Of a stretch of DNA of 64,000 bases, positions 34,347 to 42,309 are shown in pieces. A model generated the notes under the pieces. That model was not told the origin of the DNA and did not search any database. It worked only from the letters and a program-made list of their open reading frames with translations. A program made the position numbers and the translations under genes. The first letter of the stretch is position 1; every line of letters begins with the position of its first letter. Origin of the DNA: Wansuia hejianensis (lineage in GTDB: Bacteria > Bacillota > Clostridia > Lachnospirales > Lachnospiraceae); NCBI RefSeq assembly GCF_014337215.1, contig NZ_CP060635.1:261501-325500 (forward strand), read 5' to 3'.

Positions 34347-34637
34347 TTATGAGCTTTCCTTCTGCTCTTTTTTTACTTCTGTGTATGTGAGCGCCTGGCG
34401 GCTGTCGCATAGTCCGGCAGTGGTTGGATCGATGATCGTGTTAAAGACTGAGACAGCCATTGTGGCTACGACGTAGGGATTAGAGATAGCTTCCAGCACA
34501 GTGCCGAACAATTTGGGCCAGGTCGTCATATCGGCCCCTGTTAGCCCGTAATAGGCAGAGACGGGAGTCGCGACGGCGAGCAAAATCTGTATCCAGAACT
34601 TACAGGATTTCAGACGGATCTTCCAGTTGATTTTAAT
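34347..34637 (-). CDS. Phi-LC3-family holin, apparently with an ATT start codon
   Basis: 96 residues: KINWKIRLKSCKFW, two hydrophobic helices, then DPTTAGLCDSRQALTY, the characteristic end of phi-LC3 holins. Phage holins make the hole for endolysin. An ideal AAAGGAGG ends 8 nt before ATT at 34637, exactly where the family starts. The only GTG nearby (34646) lies inside that site, and no ATG is in reach. Promoter: TTCACA (34706-34711) and TATAAT (34683-34688), 17-nt spacer. No other phage genes are near, so it may be a relic or a domesticated holin. Confidence 0.8.
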   Translation of the reverse strand: MKINWKIRLKSCKFWIQILLAVATPVSAYYGLTGADMTTWPKLFGTVLEAISNPYVVATMAVSVFNTIIDPTTAGLCDSRQALTYTEVKKEQKESS

Positions 34638-34682
34638 GGCTTTCACCTCCTTTGACAGGAAAAAATTAGTCTGCTTTATTGT

Positions 34683-34711
34683 ATTATATGGCGCCGGTGA
34701 CCGCGTGTGAA
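34683..34711 (-). promoter_or_regulatory. Promoter of the holin gene
   Basis: On the minus strand TTCACA is at 34706-34711 and TATAAT at 34683-34688, with 17 nt between. Confidence 0.65.
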
Positions 34712-34753
34712 TTTCAGTTTGGGAAAAAAGATGTAAAAAAAGCAGTTTTATTC

Positions 34754-34782
34754 TTGACAAAGGTTGTGTGTTTTGGTAGAAT
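34754..34782 (+). promoter_or_regulatory. Promoter of the tRNA-Thr gene
   Basis: TTGACA at 34754-34759 and TAGAAT at 34777-34782, 17-nt spacer. Confidence 0.8.
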
Positions 34783-34805
34783 CTTTTCTTGTAGTGAGCA
34801 AGAAT

Positions 34806-34878
34806 GCTGCTGTGGCTCAGGTGGTAGAGCGTCGCCTTGGTAAGGCGGAGGTCACGAGTTCGAGTCTCGTCAGCAGCT
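34806..34878 (+). tRNA. tRNA-Thr (anticodon GGT)
   Basis: GCTGCTG and CAGCAGC form the acceptor stem. The anticodon arm is TCGCC-TTGGTAA-GGCGG with anticodon GGT. The T arm is ACGAG-TTCGAGT-CTCGT and the discriminator is T. CCA is not encoded. Confidence 0.95.
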
Positions 34879-34884
34879 GTTAAG

Positions 34885-34910
34885 AAACCCTTGATTTTCA
34901 AGGGTTTTTC
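34885..34910 (+). terminator. Terminator after tRNA-Thr
   Basis: AAACCCTTGA and TCAAGGGTTT with a short loop, followed by TTTC. Confidence 0.75.
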
Positions 34911-34911
34911 T

Positions 34912-35238
34912 TTATGCGCTGCTGTTCAGGAAGTCAGCCAGTATCTCGATCAGCTCCCCAACGGCCGGAGGCTCATAAAACTTTCCGCCGCTGATGTCCT
35001 CCAGAAATTCTTTTCCCCCATTCTGCCAGGCATAATCCCGGGCGGTCCGGATATTCCTTTCGATATCCTGATAAGTGAGCTGGTACTGGTCTGCTACAGG
35101 CTGATAAATCTGTTTGATTAGTGAACATAAGCGTAATTCGTCTTCGGCGGCTAGTTCTACGCATAGAAGCAGGTAATGATAACCCTGATAACGCTTTGAA
35201 AATTTTGCCTGTTGCAAAAGCTGGTCTGTTTTTCTCAT
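34912..35238 (-). CDS. Spo0A C-terminal-domain-only protein
   Basis: 108 residues. SKRYQGYHYLLLCVELA, IKQIYQPVADQYQLTYQDIERNIRTARDYAW and the helical spacing match the DNA-binding (Spo0A_C) domain of the sporulation regulator. No receiver domain is present. A GGAGGG site lies about 8 nt before ATG at 35238. It may bind the same DNA box as Spo0A without needing phosphorylation, as a competitor or a partner. Its promoter contains a 0A box. Confidence 0.85.
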   Translation of the reverse strand: MRKTDQLLQQAKFSKRYQGYHYLLLCVELAAEDELRLCSLIKQIYQPVADQYQLTYQDIERNIRTARDYAWQNGGKEFLEDISGGKFYEPPAVGELIEILADFLNSSA

Positions 35239-35302
35239 TCTACAATCCCTCCTATGCAAGTTTATAATAGGATTGTAAAATATTTCCAGTGAAATGTCTC
35301 GT

Positions 35303-35331
35303 ATTTTACGTTTTTCGACATAGTATTACAA
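35303..35331 (-). promoter_or_regulatory. Promoter of the Spo0A_C-like gene with a 0A box in the spacer
   Basis: On the minus strand TTGTAA (35326-35331) and TAAAAT (35303-35308) stand 17 nt apart. The spacer contains TGTCGAA (35314-35320), the Spo0A-box core. Confidence 0.6.
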
Positions 35332-35443
35332 TTTATGGTACTATTGGAATGAAATATATACTGACAGTAATAATATTATTCGTGGGGAATTATATCTTAG
35401 AGATGGCTATTTACCGCGCAGACCTGAAAAAGGGCATAAAAAA

Positions 35444-35517
35444 TGGAAGCAAGGAGGCTCGAACTCCTGACCTTTCGCGTGTGAGGCGAACGCTCATCCC
35501 GGCTGAGCTATGCTTCC
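35444..35517 (-). tRNA. tRNA-Val (anticodon CAC)
   Basis: On the reverse strand GGAAGCA pairs with TGCTTCC, and the anticodon arm is TTCGC-CTCACAC-GCGAA with anticodon CAC. The T arm and D arm (AGCTCAGCCGGGATGAGC) are regular. A promoter-like TTGACT-16-TAAACT lies upstream on that strand (35527-35554). Confidence 0.95.
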
Positions 35518-35594
35518 ATGCATTTTAGTTTATCACTTTTGGAGAATTAGTCAATACAGAATTTTAAAGTTTTATAAAATATAGTCATCTGAGC

Positions 35595-35623
35595 TTGTGG
35601 AATGGACGGTTCTGTGCTATACT
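35595..35623 (+). promoter_or_regulatory. Promoter of the surface-fibre operon
   Basis: TTGTGG at 35595-35600 and TATACT at 35618-35623, 17-nt spacer. Confidence 0.6.
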
Positions 35624-35797
35624 TTTTTTACTTTCAGCGGGAGATCTCCTGCAGAAGTTATCATTTCTGGATGATTCATCCAACAGGCGTTTCGCCAAAG
35701 TTTCCAATTGAGTAAGCATGAAGGGAGATGATGTGCACTGGCAGAATAGAATAAGTTTCTGGATAAAGCATGTGTGGAAGAGAGGGAAGGAGCATGC

Positions 35798-38794
35798 TTG
35801 AGAAAAAGAAGAAATAGACCGGGCTGTCTTTTTGCGGTTCTCATGGCCGTTTTAACAGCTGCGGCAACCGGTGTGCAGATATTCGGAGGCGTGATTGATT
35901 CCGGGCAGCAGGAGGGCAGTGTATCTGGCAAGGCGGAGGTAAAGTCCGTAGGAACACTGAGGTTTTCTGATTCAGCGCTGAAGACAGATCCTGTCACCGG
36001 ACAAATGTATCCGAATCAGCTGCCGGATTCCTACAGCGCCGCTGAGGAGGTCAACGGAACTGCTGTGTTCTGCGTGACATATCAGAATGGTCCGGACACC
36101 GAAAAACATATTGGTTTTTGTATGGATATGTCTCTGTCGAATCCTAGTGGAAGCGAAATTGATGTTCCGGGAGCAGCGGTCAGCGAACAGATTTACCAAT
36201 ATCAGAGAAATGCGATGGCTTCAAAGGCAATGGAGCTCGGATTCTGCGGTCAGCGGTCTATCTGGGAGAATGGACGGGGCCGCGGCACCTATGAAGCGCA
36301 GCTGGATTATATCCAGTCCCCGGAGGGGAAAACTGCTTATATGGCCACGCATATAGTGCTGTCCAAAATACACAGCGGGGATATCGGCAGGGGCCAGGAA
36401 TTTATCCGCTGGGAGCCTGCTGCCGCGCTGATGGCGGCTGTGGAAAGGGAAGAAGACTGGAGCGCTGAAGGAATCAGCCTGCAACCGGAGCTGCCGTCAG
36501 TCTATTATGAAAATGGCCGGCAGCGGACGGAAGAGCTTCATCTTCAGGCAGACAGCCGGAACGGGATCAGCCTGGTTCTGGATGGCGGCTTGGAGGCGGT
36601 TAAAGACGGACAGAAGTACACGGGTACAGTAACAGTAAAGGGTGGTGAGAGCTTCTATCTGACTGCTCCAGTGAGCAGAGAGACAGAATGGCTGAGCCCT
36701 GAAATTAGGGGGATGCTGTCGGATAAAAGAGTGTTGGGGATCAGCTTCAAAAGCAGTGAAAACCGGGATGACGTACAGGATATCAGCTTTTGCATCTGGG
36801 AAGAGGGCAGCCCCGTCCGCCTGAAGATTCCTTTTGGAATAAAGGGGAGGCTGGAGCTTACCAAAGAAGGGAGCGACGGCAGGGATTTAAAGGACGTTGT
36901 ATTTACGGCCGTACATAAGGAGACGGGCGAGCGTGCCGAATTGAAGACCGGAGAAGACGGCGGGGCTTCAGTGGATGGCCTGACCTGCGGAATTTGGGAA
37001 ATCACTGAACAGTCAGGTGCGCCGGGTTATCTGAAGCCGGTGGAAGTTTACGAGGTTGAGATTACTGAGAAAGGCTGCCATCTTTCTGTTGTCAATGAGA
37101 AAATGAATCCGGCTCTGGCCGTGGCCAAAAAGGCCGGGCGGACGACAGGGGCTGATAAGCTGGAAAACGGGAGGTATCAGGGAAGCAAGATTCCGGGGTA
37201 CTATCCTGCCGGCGCGGATGTAGCCTTTGAAATTACCGCTACGAATACGGGCAACGTGACCGCTTTTGAGGTGTGGCTGAGAGAAGAGCCTTCCGGGGAA
37301 TTAAAACAATACCTGGAAGAAAACAGCGGAGTATTTTCAGTTCATAATCACAGCGGAAAACTTCAGGAAGGCCAGACGCTGTCTTCCGGCCAGGGAAATC
37401 CGGTGACGGTAAAGGCGGTTACCCAAGAAGGAGTGTTGCTGGACCAGCTGCGGCCCGGGGACAGCGTCAGCATTGATTACCGGGTGAAGCTACTAAAGGA
37501 TGCTTCCTGTCTGGAAGCTTTAAATAATGTGGTAAGAATCCAGGGACAGTACGATCAGAATCCGAATCAGCCGGCGGAATGGAAACCGGTTCCGGAAGAC
37601 GGGGATGACTGGGATCAGGACAAAATCTATGTGGTTACGCCCAAATTGTGCGTGGCGAAACTGGCCGGCCGTACCCAGGGAGCCAGGCTGGAGGCAGGAA
37701 GATATGAAGGAGAGAAAATACCTGGCTGGTATAAGAGCGGCGAGAACGTCAGCTTTCAAATCACGGCAACCAACTGCGGCAATGTGCCTGTATATCAGGT
37801 GAAACTGAATGACCAGCTTCAAAAGGAGCTGGAAGAGCTGGCAGTACCGGGAAAAAGCCACTGGATGACCGGAGGAAGCTTTCAGACGGTCAATCAGAAG
37901 GACGGGGGCGTGGAAGGCTCACAGGAAATCTTAGCGGCGGAAACGCTGCTGCCAGGGAAGTCTGTGACCCTGCAATATGTGATCTGCCTGAAGGAAGATG
38001 CGGGATATCTGGAATTGTTGGAGAATACGGTTCATGTGACTGCCGTCTATGATGCGGGACAGGAGACGGAGCAGGGAGAAGGCGTCCCGGAGACCCTGCT
38101 GACAGTGCCGGAGGATGAAGATGATACAGACAGCGACAGGCTACGGATCAGGACTCCCCGCCTGAAGGCGGCAAAACATGCGGACAGGACAACAGGCGTT
38201 GTGATGCAGTCAGGAAGATATACAGGAACCAGAATCCAGGGGACTTACCGCGCCGGAGAGGCGGTGCAATATACAATCACAGTCACCAACTCCGGAAATG
38301 CAGCCGCCCACGGGGTCAGGGTCAGAGATGAAATGGATGAAGCATTAAAAGGCTGGGTATCAGGGGCAGAATTTTCCGGGGAACAGAAGAATCTGAAATC
38401 ATCAGAGGGGCGCATGATCCATGTAACATTTGAAAAGAACGGCACTGTTGAACTGGATTGCCTGGAGAGCGGAGATTCTGTAGATCTCATTTATACCGCC
38501 TATTTGAAAGAAACGGTTGATAACAGCAGCGATCTCGAAAACCAAGTGTCTGTCTCCGCGGAGGAGGTAATTCCTGATGAGGATGATGTAGACCGGGATT
38601 GGATCAGCCTGTTAGATTCAGCAAAGAAGACAGTGCCGGGAGGACAGAGAGGCAGTGCGGCAGCCAAAGGTGCAGTCCGCACCGGCGACAATAACAATTG
38701 GAACCTGCTGACGGGCTTGTTGCTGGCGGCAGGCGGCGGAACGATCCTATTGCTGAGAATACGGGCAGAAAAATCCAGGCAGAAAAGACAATAA
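35798..38794 (+). CDS. Large repeat-containing surface protein with a VRTGD anchor
   Basis: About 998 residues. A basic N-terminus and signal helix (LFAVLMAVLTAAATG) are followed by an N-terminal adhesin-like region of about 330 residues. A Cna-B/SpaA-type domain comes next (about 360-445, KLEL-like start and APGYLKPVEVYEVEI). Three similar repeats of about 180 residues then follow, each opening with AK-x-A-x-R-T-x-G and containing ATNxGNV or VTNSGN. The end is AVRTGDNNN, a hydrophobic helix and RAEKSRQKRQ, a sortase-type signal variant. TTG at 35798 follows GGAAGGAG; GTG at 35774 is the alternative. It leads an operon with two TasA-like genes. Confidence 0.8.
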   Translation: MRKRRNRPGCLFAVLMAVLTAAATGVQIFGGVIDSGQQEGSVSGKAEVKSVGTLRFSDSALKTDPVTGQMYPNQLPDSYSAAEEVNGTAVFCVTYQNGPDTEKHIGFCMDMSLSNPSGSEIDVPGAAVSEQIYQYQRNAMASKAMELGFCGQRSIWENGRGRGTYEAQLDYIQSPEGKTAYMATHIVLSKIHSGDIGRGQEFIRWEPAAALMAAVEREEDWSAEGISLQPELPSVYYENGRQRTEELHLQADSRNGISLVLDGGLEAVKDGQKYTGTVTVKGGESFYLTAPVSRETEWLSPEIRGMLSDKRVLGISFKSSENRDDVQDISFCIWEEGSPVRLKIPFGIKGRLELTKEGSDGRDLKDVVFTAVHKETGERAELKTGEDGGASVDGLTCGIWEITEQSGAPGYLKPVEVYEVEITEKGCHLSVVNEKMNPALAVAKKAGRTTGADKLENGRYQGSKIPGYYPAGADVAFEITATNTGNVTAFEVWLREEPSGELKQYLEENSGVFSVHNHSGKLQEGQTLSSGQGNPVTVKAVTQEGVLLDQLRPGDSVSIDYRVKLLKDASCLEALNNVVRIQGQYDQNPNQPAEWKPVPEDGDDWDQDKIYVVTPKLCVAKLAGRTQGARLEAGRYEGEKIPGWYKSGENVSFQITATNCGNVPVYQVKLNDQLQKELEELAVPGKSHWMTGGSFQTVNQKDGGVEGSQEILAAETLLPGKSVTLQYVICLKEDAGYLELLENTVHVTAVYDAGQETEQGEGVPETLLTVPEDEDDTDSDRLRIRTPRLKAAKHADRTTGVVMQSGRYTGTRIQGTYRAGEAVQYTITVTNSGNAAAHGVRVRDEMDEALKGWVSGAEFSGEQKNLKSSEGRMIHVTFEKNGTVELDCLESGDSVDLIYTAYLKETVDNSSDLENQVSVSAEEVIPDEDDVDRDWISLLDSAKKTVPGGQRGSAAAKGAVRTGDNNNWNLLTGLLLAAGGGTILLLRIRAEKSRQKRQ

Positions 38795-38910
38795 TGGCCG
38801 TCATGTAGTTTTCATCCACAATAAGCGATGATTCCCCCATCTGCGCAGGTGGAGGGATGAATCGCGGCAACGGCAGATACGTGGATTAAAAAACAAAAGG
38901 AGGAAGAAAA

Positions 38911-39552
38911 ATGAAAAATACAACAAAAACACTGGTACTTGCGCTGGCACTGGCAGGGGTTTTGGCAATTGGCGGAATTGCGGCATATTTTACTGACGCT
39001 GATACAGTGACGAATACCTTTACCACAGGAAAGATATCTCTCAAGCTGCTGGAACCAGCCTGGAATCCTGAGCAGGCCCAGAACATCACTCCCATGCAGA
39101 AAATCGCGAAAGATCCGCAGATCAGAAATGACGGAACCAATCCGGAGTATGTTTTTATGGAAGTGGTGGTTCCGTATGAAAAACTGGTGACAGTTAATGA
39201 GGGCGGCAAGAAAAATGCAGCCGCAGATACAGATCTATGGAGCTATGAGATTAAGGAAGGGTGGGCGCAGGTGGGTGAGGGCTCCACAGATGATAGGAAG
39301 AAAACCCACACATACCTGTATGTATACGGCAGTAGCGCTGCCTGTACAGCACTTGAAAAGGATGCAGTCACTCCGGCGTTGTTTGAATCGGTAGTGTTCG
39401 TAAACGCGGTGGAAGGCCAGGGGCTGGAAGACAGCGTGAAAGAAATAGTGGTAAATGCCTATGGTATACAGACGTCTGATATTAATGGCGGCAAGACGGC
39501 GCCGGCGGATGTGTGGTCGGTATTGTCTGCCCAGCCGCCTGCACTGGAATAG
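38911..39552 (+). CDS. TasA/CalY-type protein with a SipW-dependent signal
   Basis: 213 residues. The N-terminus has the signature of SipW-processed fibre subunits: a long hydrophobic helix, then AAYFTDADTVTNTFTTGKIS. The rest is a beta-sandwich-like domain with FVNAVEGQ. TasA proteins polymerise into biofilm fibres. AAAGGAGGAAG lies 7 nt before the ATG. No SipW peptidase gene is in view, so processing must come from elsewhere. Confidence 0.85.
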   Translation: MKNTTKTLVLALALAGVLAIGGIAAYFTDADTVTNTFTTGKISLKLLEPAWNPEQAQNITPMQKIAKDPQIRNDGTNPEYVFMEVVVPYEKLVTVNEGGKKNAAADTDLWSYEIKEGWAQVGEGSTDDRKKTHTYLYVYGSSAACTALEKDAVTPALFESVVFVNAVEGQGLEDSVKEIVVNAYGIQTSDINGGKTAPADVWSVLSAQPPALE

Positions 39553-39650
39553 GCATCAGATGATCCTGTAACACATGCTCCTGACGGAGCGTAAAAAAGC
39601 CTGAGCTGCTCCCAGGTCTGCCGGGAGAGAAAAAACTGAAAGGAGGAACT

Positions 39651-40763
39651 ATGGGAAAGGGACAATGGCGGCTGATACCGGGAGCTTTCGGTGTGCTTTG
39701 CTGTGCGGCGGTTGTGGTCTGTGCTTTGAGCGAAACGTCGGTGATCAATGAGTTTGCTGCCGGCATCGTGGATATTGAAATCAGGGACAGCGGGACGGGG
39801 GAGAAACAAAGGATTTTACCTGGACAGAAGCTGGGGGGACCTTATCGGATACAGAATAACGGAAATGACTGTTTTGTGCGTGCCAGATTCACACTCCGGG
39901 GAGTAAGAGCAAGAGTGGTAGACTGCATTACGGGAATGGATGATATGTGGATGGAGGGAGACGACGGGTATTATTATTGCAGAGAAGTCTTAAAAGAAGG
40001 CGCTTTTGTGAATTTAATTGATGGAATGAAAATACCTGAAACTCTTTCACAGGCCCCGGAGGGAGGTTCTTTTCAGCTGGATGTGGAGGTGGAAGCCGTG
40101 CAGAGCAAGAATTTCCGCCCGGATTTTCACGCAGTTTCACCTTGGGGTGAAGTGCAAATCCTACAAAATGAAAAAAACGGAAGCTTTCAGAGCTTTACAC
40201 CGGCAGAGGACAGGTCTTTTCTGATAGAGTACAAGGGCAGCAGCCGTTCGATGTTTGCCAGTGAGAAGGATTTTTTTGCAAATTTTCCCATCTTAATGCC
40301 CGGTGATGAATATCGTGATTCGGCAGTGATAAACAACGACAGCGGCGGAGAGGTGAAACTGTATTTTAGAAGTGAAGGAACGGACGGGCTGCCTCTTCCG
40401 GAGGGGATACAGCTTGAGATTTCGGCAGAACAAAACGGGATTGAGCAACTGATTTACACAGGCTGCGCCGGAGGAAAAGAGCTTGCGGAAAACAGGCTGC
40501 TGCTTACGCTGCCTGAACACTCGGAGGGGAAGCTGAAGTTTCAAGTGTCTGTACCTGAGAAATTGGGAAATGAATTCAGCCTCCTGAGCGGCCACGTGAA
40601 ATGGGTTTTTTCCACAGATCCGGCAGAGGGCATGGGAGGGGAAGCGGTGAAGACGGGAGATGAGCAGGAAGCTGGCCTTTATTTAACCAGATTGGGGTTC
40701 TGTTTGATGGCGGCGCTGATTTTCAAACGCCTCCATGATCTCCTGAATTGCAGGGGATCATGA
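39651..40763 (+). CDS. Second TasA-like surface protein with a VKTGD anchor
   Basis: 370 residues. The signal helix is followed by ALSETSVINEFAAGIVDIEI, a variant of the SipW motif, and a beta-rich ectodomain. The C-terminus carries AVKTGDEQE and a hydrophobic helix with a basic end, the same anchor type as the large protein of this operon. It may link the TasA-like fibre to the wall. AAAGGAGGAAC precedes the ATG. Confidence 0.75.
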   Translation: MGKGQWRLIPGAFGVLCCAAVVVCALSETSVINEFAAGIVDIEIRDSGTGEKQRILPGQKLGGPYRIQNNGNDCFVRARFTLRGVRARVVDCITGMDDMWMEGDDGYYYCREVLKEGAFVNLIDGMKIPETLSQAPEGGSFQLDVEVEAVQSKNFRPDFHAVSPWGEVQILQNEKNGSFQSFTPAEDRSFLIEYKGSSRSMFASEKDFFANFPILMPGDEYRDSAVINNDSGGEVKLYFRSEGTDGLPLPEGIQLEISAEQNGIEQLIYTGCAGGKELAENRLLLTLPEHSEGKLKFQVSVPEKLGNEFSLLSGHVKWVFSTDPAEGMGGEAVKTGDEQEAGLYLTRLGFCLMAALIFKRLHDLLNCRGS

Positions 40764-40789
40764 AGGCGGAATAAGGTATTTTTGTTTTG

Positions 40790-40993
40790 TCAGTGTATCT
40801 CCAGTTCAGGCGGTTCATCCAGGTGCTCTGAGACGTACTTTCCGTTTTTCTTTCTCTGCCGGACGCATTCTGTCAAAAGATATTCTATTTGCCCGTTGAC
40901 AGAGCGAAAATCGTCTTCAGCCCAAGCGGCAATGGCATTATACAGTTTTTCAGAGAGCCTCAAAGGAACCTGCTTCTTTTTGGAATCCGTCAT
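40790..40993 (-). CDS. Ribbon-helix-helix DNA-binding protein (Arc/MetJ type)
   Basis: 67 residues. QVPLRLSEKLYNAIAAWAEDDFRSVNGQIEYLLTECV matches the RHH fold, with the beta strand at VPLRL and the helix pair after it. These proteins dimerise and bind palindromes. It starts 2 nt after the stop of the SPFH gene and shares its promoter, so feedback on the operator upstream of that gene is likely. Confidence 0.85.
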   Translation of the reverse strand: MTDSKKKQVPLRLSEKLYNAIAAWAEDDFRSVNGQIEYLLTECVRQRKKNGKYVSEHLDEPPELEIH

Positions 40994-40994
40994 A

Positions 40995-42014
40995 TCAATA
41001 AAGACTTCCCGTGTTCACGATGGGCTGCGTGTCGTGATTGCCGCAGAGCACCACCAGGAGATTGGAAACCATTGCCGCTTTTCTTTCTTCATCCAGTTCC
41101 ACAATCTGTTTTTGATTCAGGCGGTCGAGGGCCATCTCTACCATTCCCACGGCGCCGTCCACAATCATCTTCCTGGCGTCGATGATGGCGGATGCCTGCT
41201 GTCTCTGAAGCATGACGGCTGCGATCTCCGGCGCGTAGGCCAGATAAGTGATGCGTGCTTCAATGATTTCAAGGCCCGCATCGGAAACCTTCTGCTGGAT
41301 TTCATCACGGATTCGGAAAGCTACGATCTCGCTGGACCCTCTGAGGCTGCCTTCATCCGCGACACCGTCTCCGGTGGTGTCCACGTTGGGAGCCACGTCA
41401 TAGGGATAGATCCTCACAATATTCCGGAGTGCGCTGTCACACTGCAGGGAGAGATATTCCTTATAATTATCCACGTTAAATACAGCCTTGGCGGTGTCAA
41501 CCACCCGCCACATAACGGCAATTCCGATCTCAACAGGATTTCCCAGGCAGTCGTTGATTTTTTGGCGGTTATTGTTCAGTGTCATGATCTTGAGAGAAAT
41601 CTTCCTGGTCGACGCTTCGGCCGCTGAAGCTTCAGTCTTGATAGAAAAAGCAATTGCTTTCTGAGCGCCTCCGTCCACATCACCGCTCTGGTTCAGTCTC
41701 GTCTTAGCCGCCGGATTGATGCTGGTACAGAAGGGGTTCACGAAATAGAAGCCCTCATTCTTCAAAGTGCCGACATATTTTCCGAACAGCGTGAGCACCA
41801 AAGCTTCCTGAGGCTTAAGAACCTTCAGGCCGCAGAACGGAATCCATCCGAAAGTCAGCCAGATAATACTGATCACCAGCAGAATGGGCGCTGATCCGTC
41901 AGACAAAGCAATACCGCCTATGATACATCCGGCAACAGCCGCTGCATAAAGCAGTATTGAAATAATTAATACGAGCATACCGTTTTTCTTGTTGTTTAAA
42001 ATTTTCTCACTCAT
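40995..42014 (-). CDS. SPFH/Band-7 domain membrane protein
   Basis: 339 residues. Two N-terminal hydrophobic helices (about 12-32 and 43-60) are followed by a Band-7 domain (LKPQEALVLTLFGKYVGTL, then GIAVMWRVVDTAKAVFNVDNY). A coiled-coil with alanine- and glutamate-rich repeats ends it. Such proteins scaffold membrane microdomains. It is transcribed from a promoter with a palindromic spacer and is followed by the RHH gene. Confidence 0.88.
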   Translation of the reverse strand: MSEKILNNKKNGMLVLIISILLYAAAVAGCIIGGIALSDGSAPILLVISIIWLTFGWIPFCGLKVLKPQEALVLTLFGKYVGTLKNEGFYFVNPFCTSINPAAKTRLNQSGDVDGGAQKAIAFSIKTEASAAEASTRKISLKIMTLNNNRQKINDCLGNPVEIGIAVMWRVVDTAKAVFNVDNYKEYLSLQCDSALRNIVRIYPYDVAPNVDTTGDGVADEGSLRGSSEIVAFRIRDEIQQKVSDAGLEIIEARITYLAYAPEIAAVMLQRQQASAIIDARKMIVDGAVGMVEMALDRLNQKQIVELDEERKAAMVSNLLVVLCGNHDTQPIVNTGSLY

Positions 42015-42071
42015 GATGACTCCTCCTCTTACTAAATGTGTTTTGTACAGCTGATGATTGGATATACCTGG

Positions 42072-42100
42072 ATGATATCATTTTGATATCAAAATGTCAA
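42072..42100 (-). promoter_or_regulatory. Promoter of the SPFH/RHH operon with a palindromic operator in its spacer
   Basis: On the minus strand TTGACA (42095-42100) and TATCAT (42072-42077) are 17 nt apart. The perfect 16-nt palindrome ATTTTGATATCAAAAT covers 42080-42095, between the two boxes. Confidence 0.7.
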
Positions 42101-42309
42101 TAGCAAGCAAATGAATTTCAAATCAGGTTTAACTGAAGCCCGACTCCCGCTTTCATCTTCTGCCATAGCAGGAGTTTGCAATCTGATGTAAAAAAACCTT
42201 GAAATCTGCACAATTTATGCTATGATTGTCTATAATATACTAAAATGTTTATTCCGGACAGGTTTCCGCCTGTTTGATAGGGGTGACATATCTGAGGAGG
42301 ACATGATTC

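Noticed and set aside
34638..34901. Extension of the holin frame through the tRNA-Thr gene
   Set aside because: The added residues are the antisense reading of the tRNA and its promoter. The ribosome-binding site supports a start at 34637.
35350..35528. Small membrane-protein-like frame running into tRNA-Val
   Set aside because: A short hydrophobic start is seen, but the frame continues through the antisense of the tRNA and has no ribosome-binding site.
39553..39650. Terminator between the two TasA-like genes
   Set aside because: A GCTCC/GGAGC hairpin is present but is followed by A residues rather than T, so readthrough is more likely.
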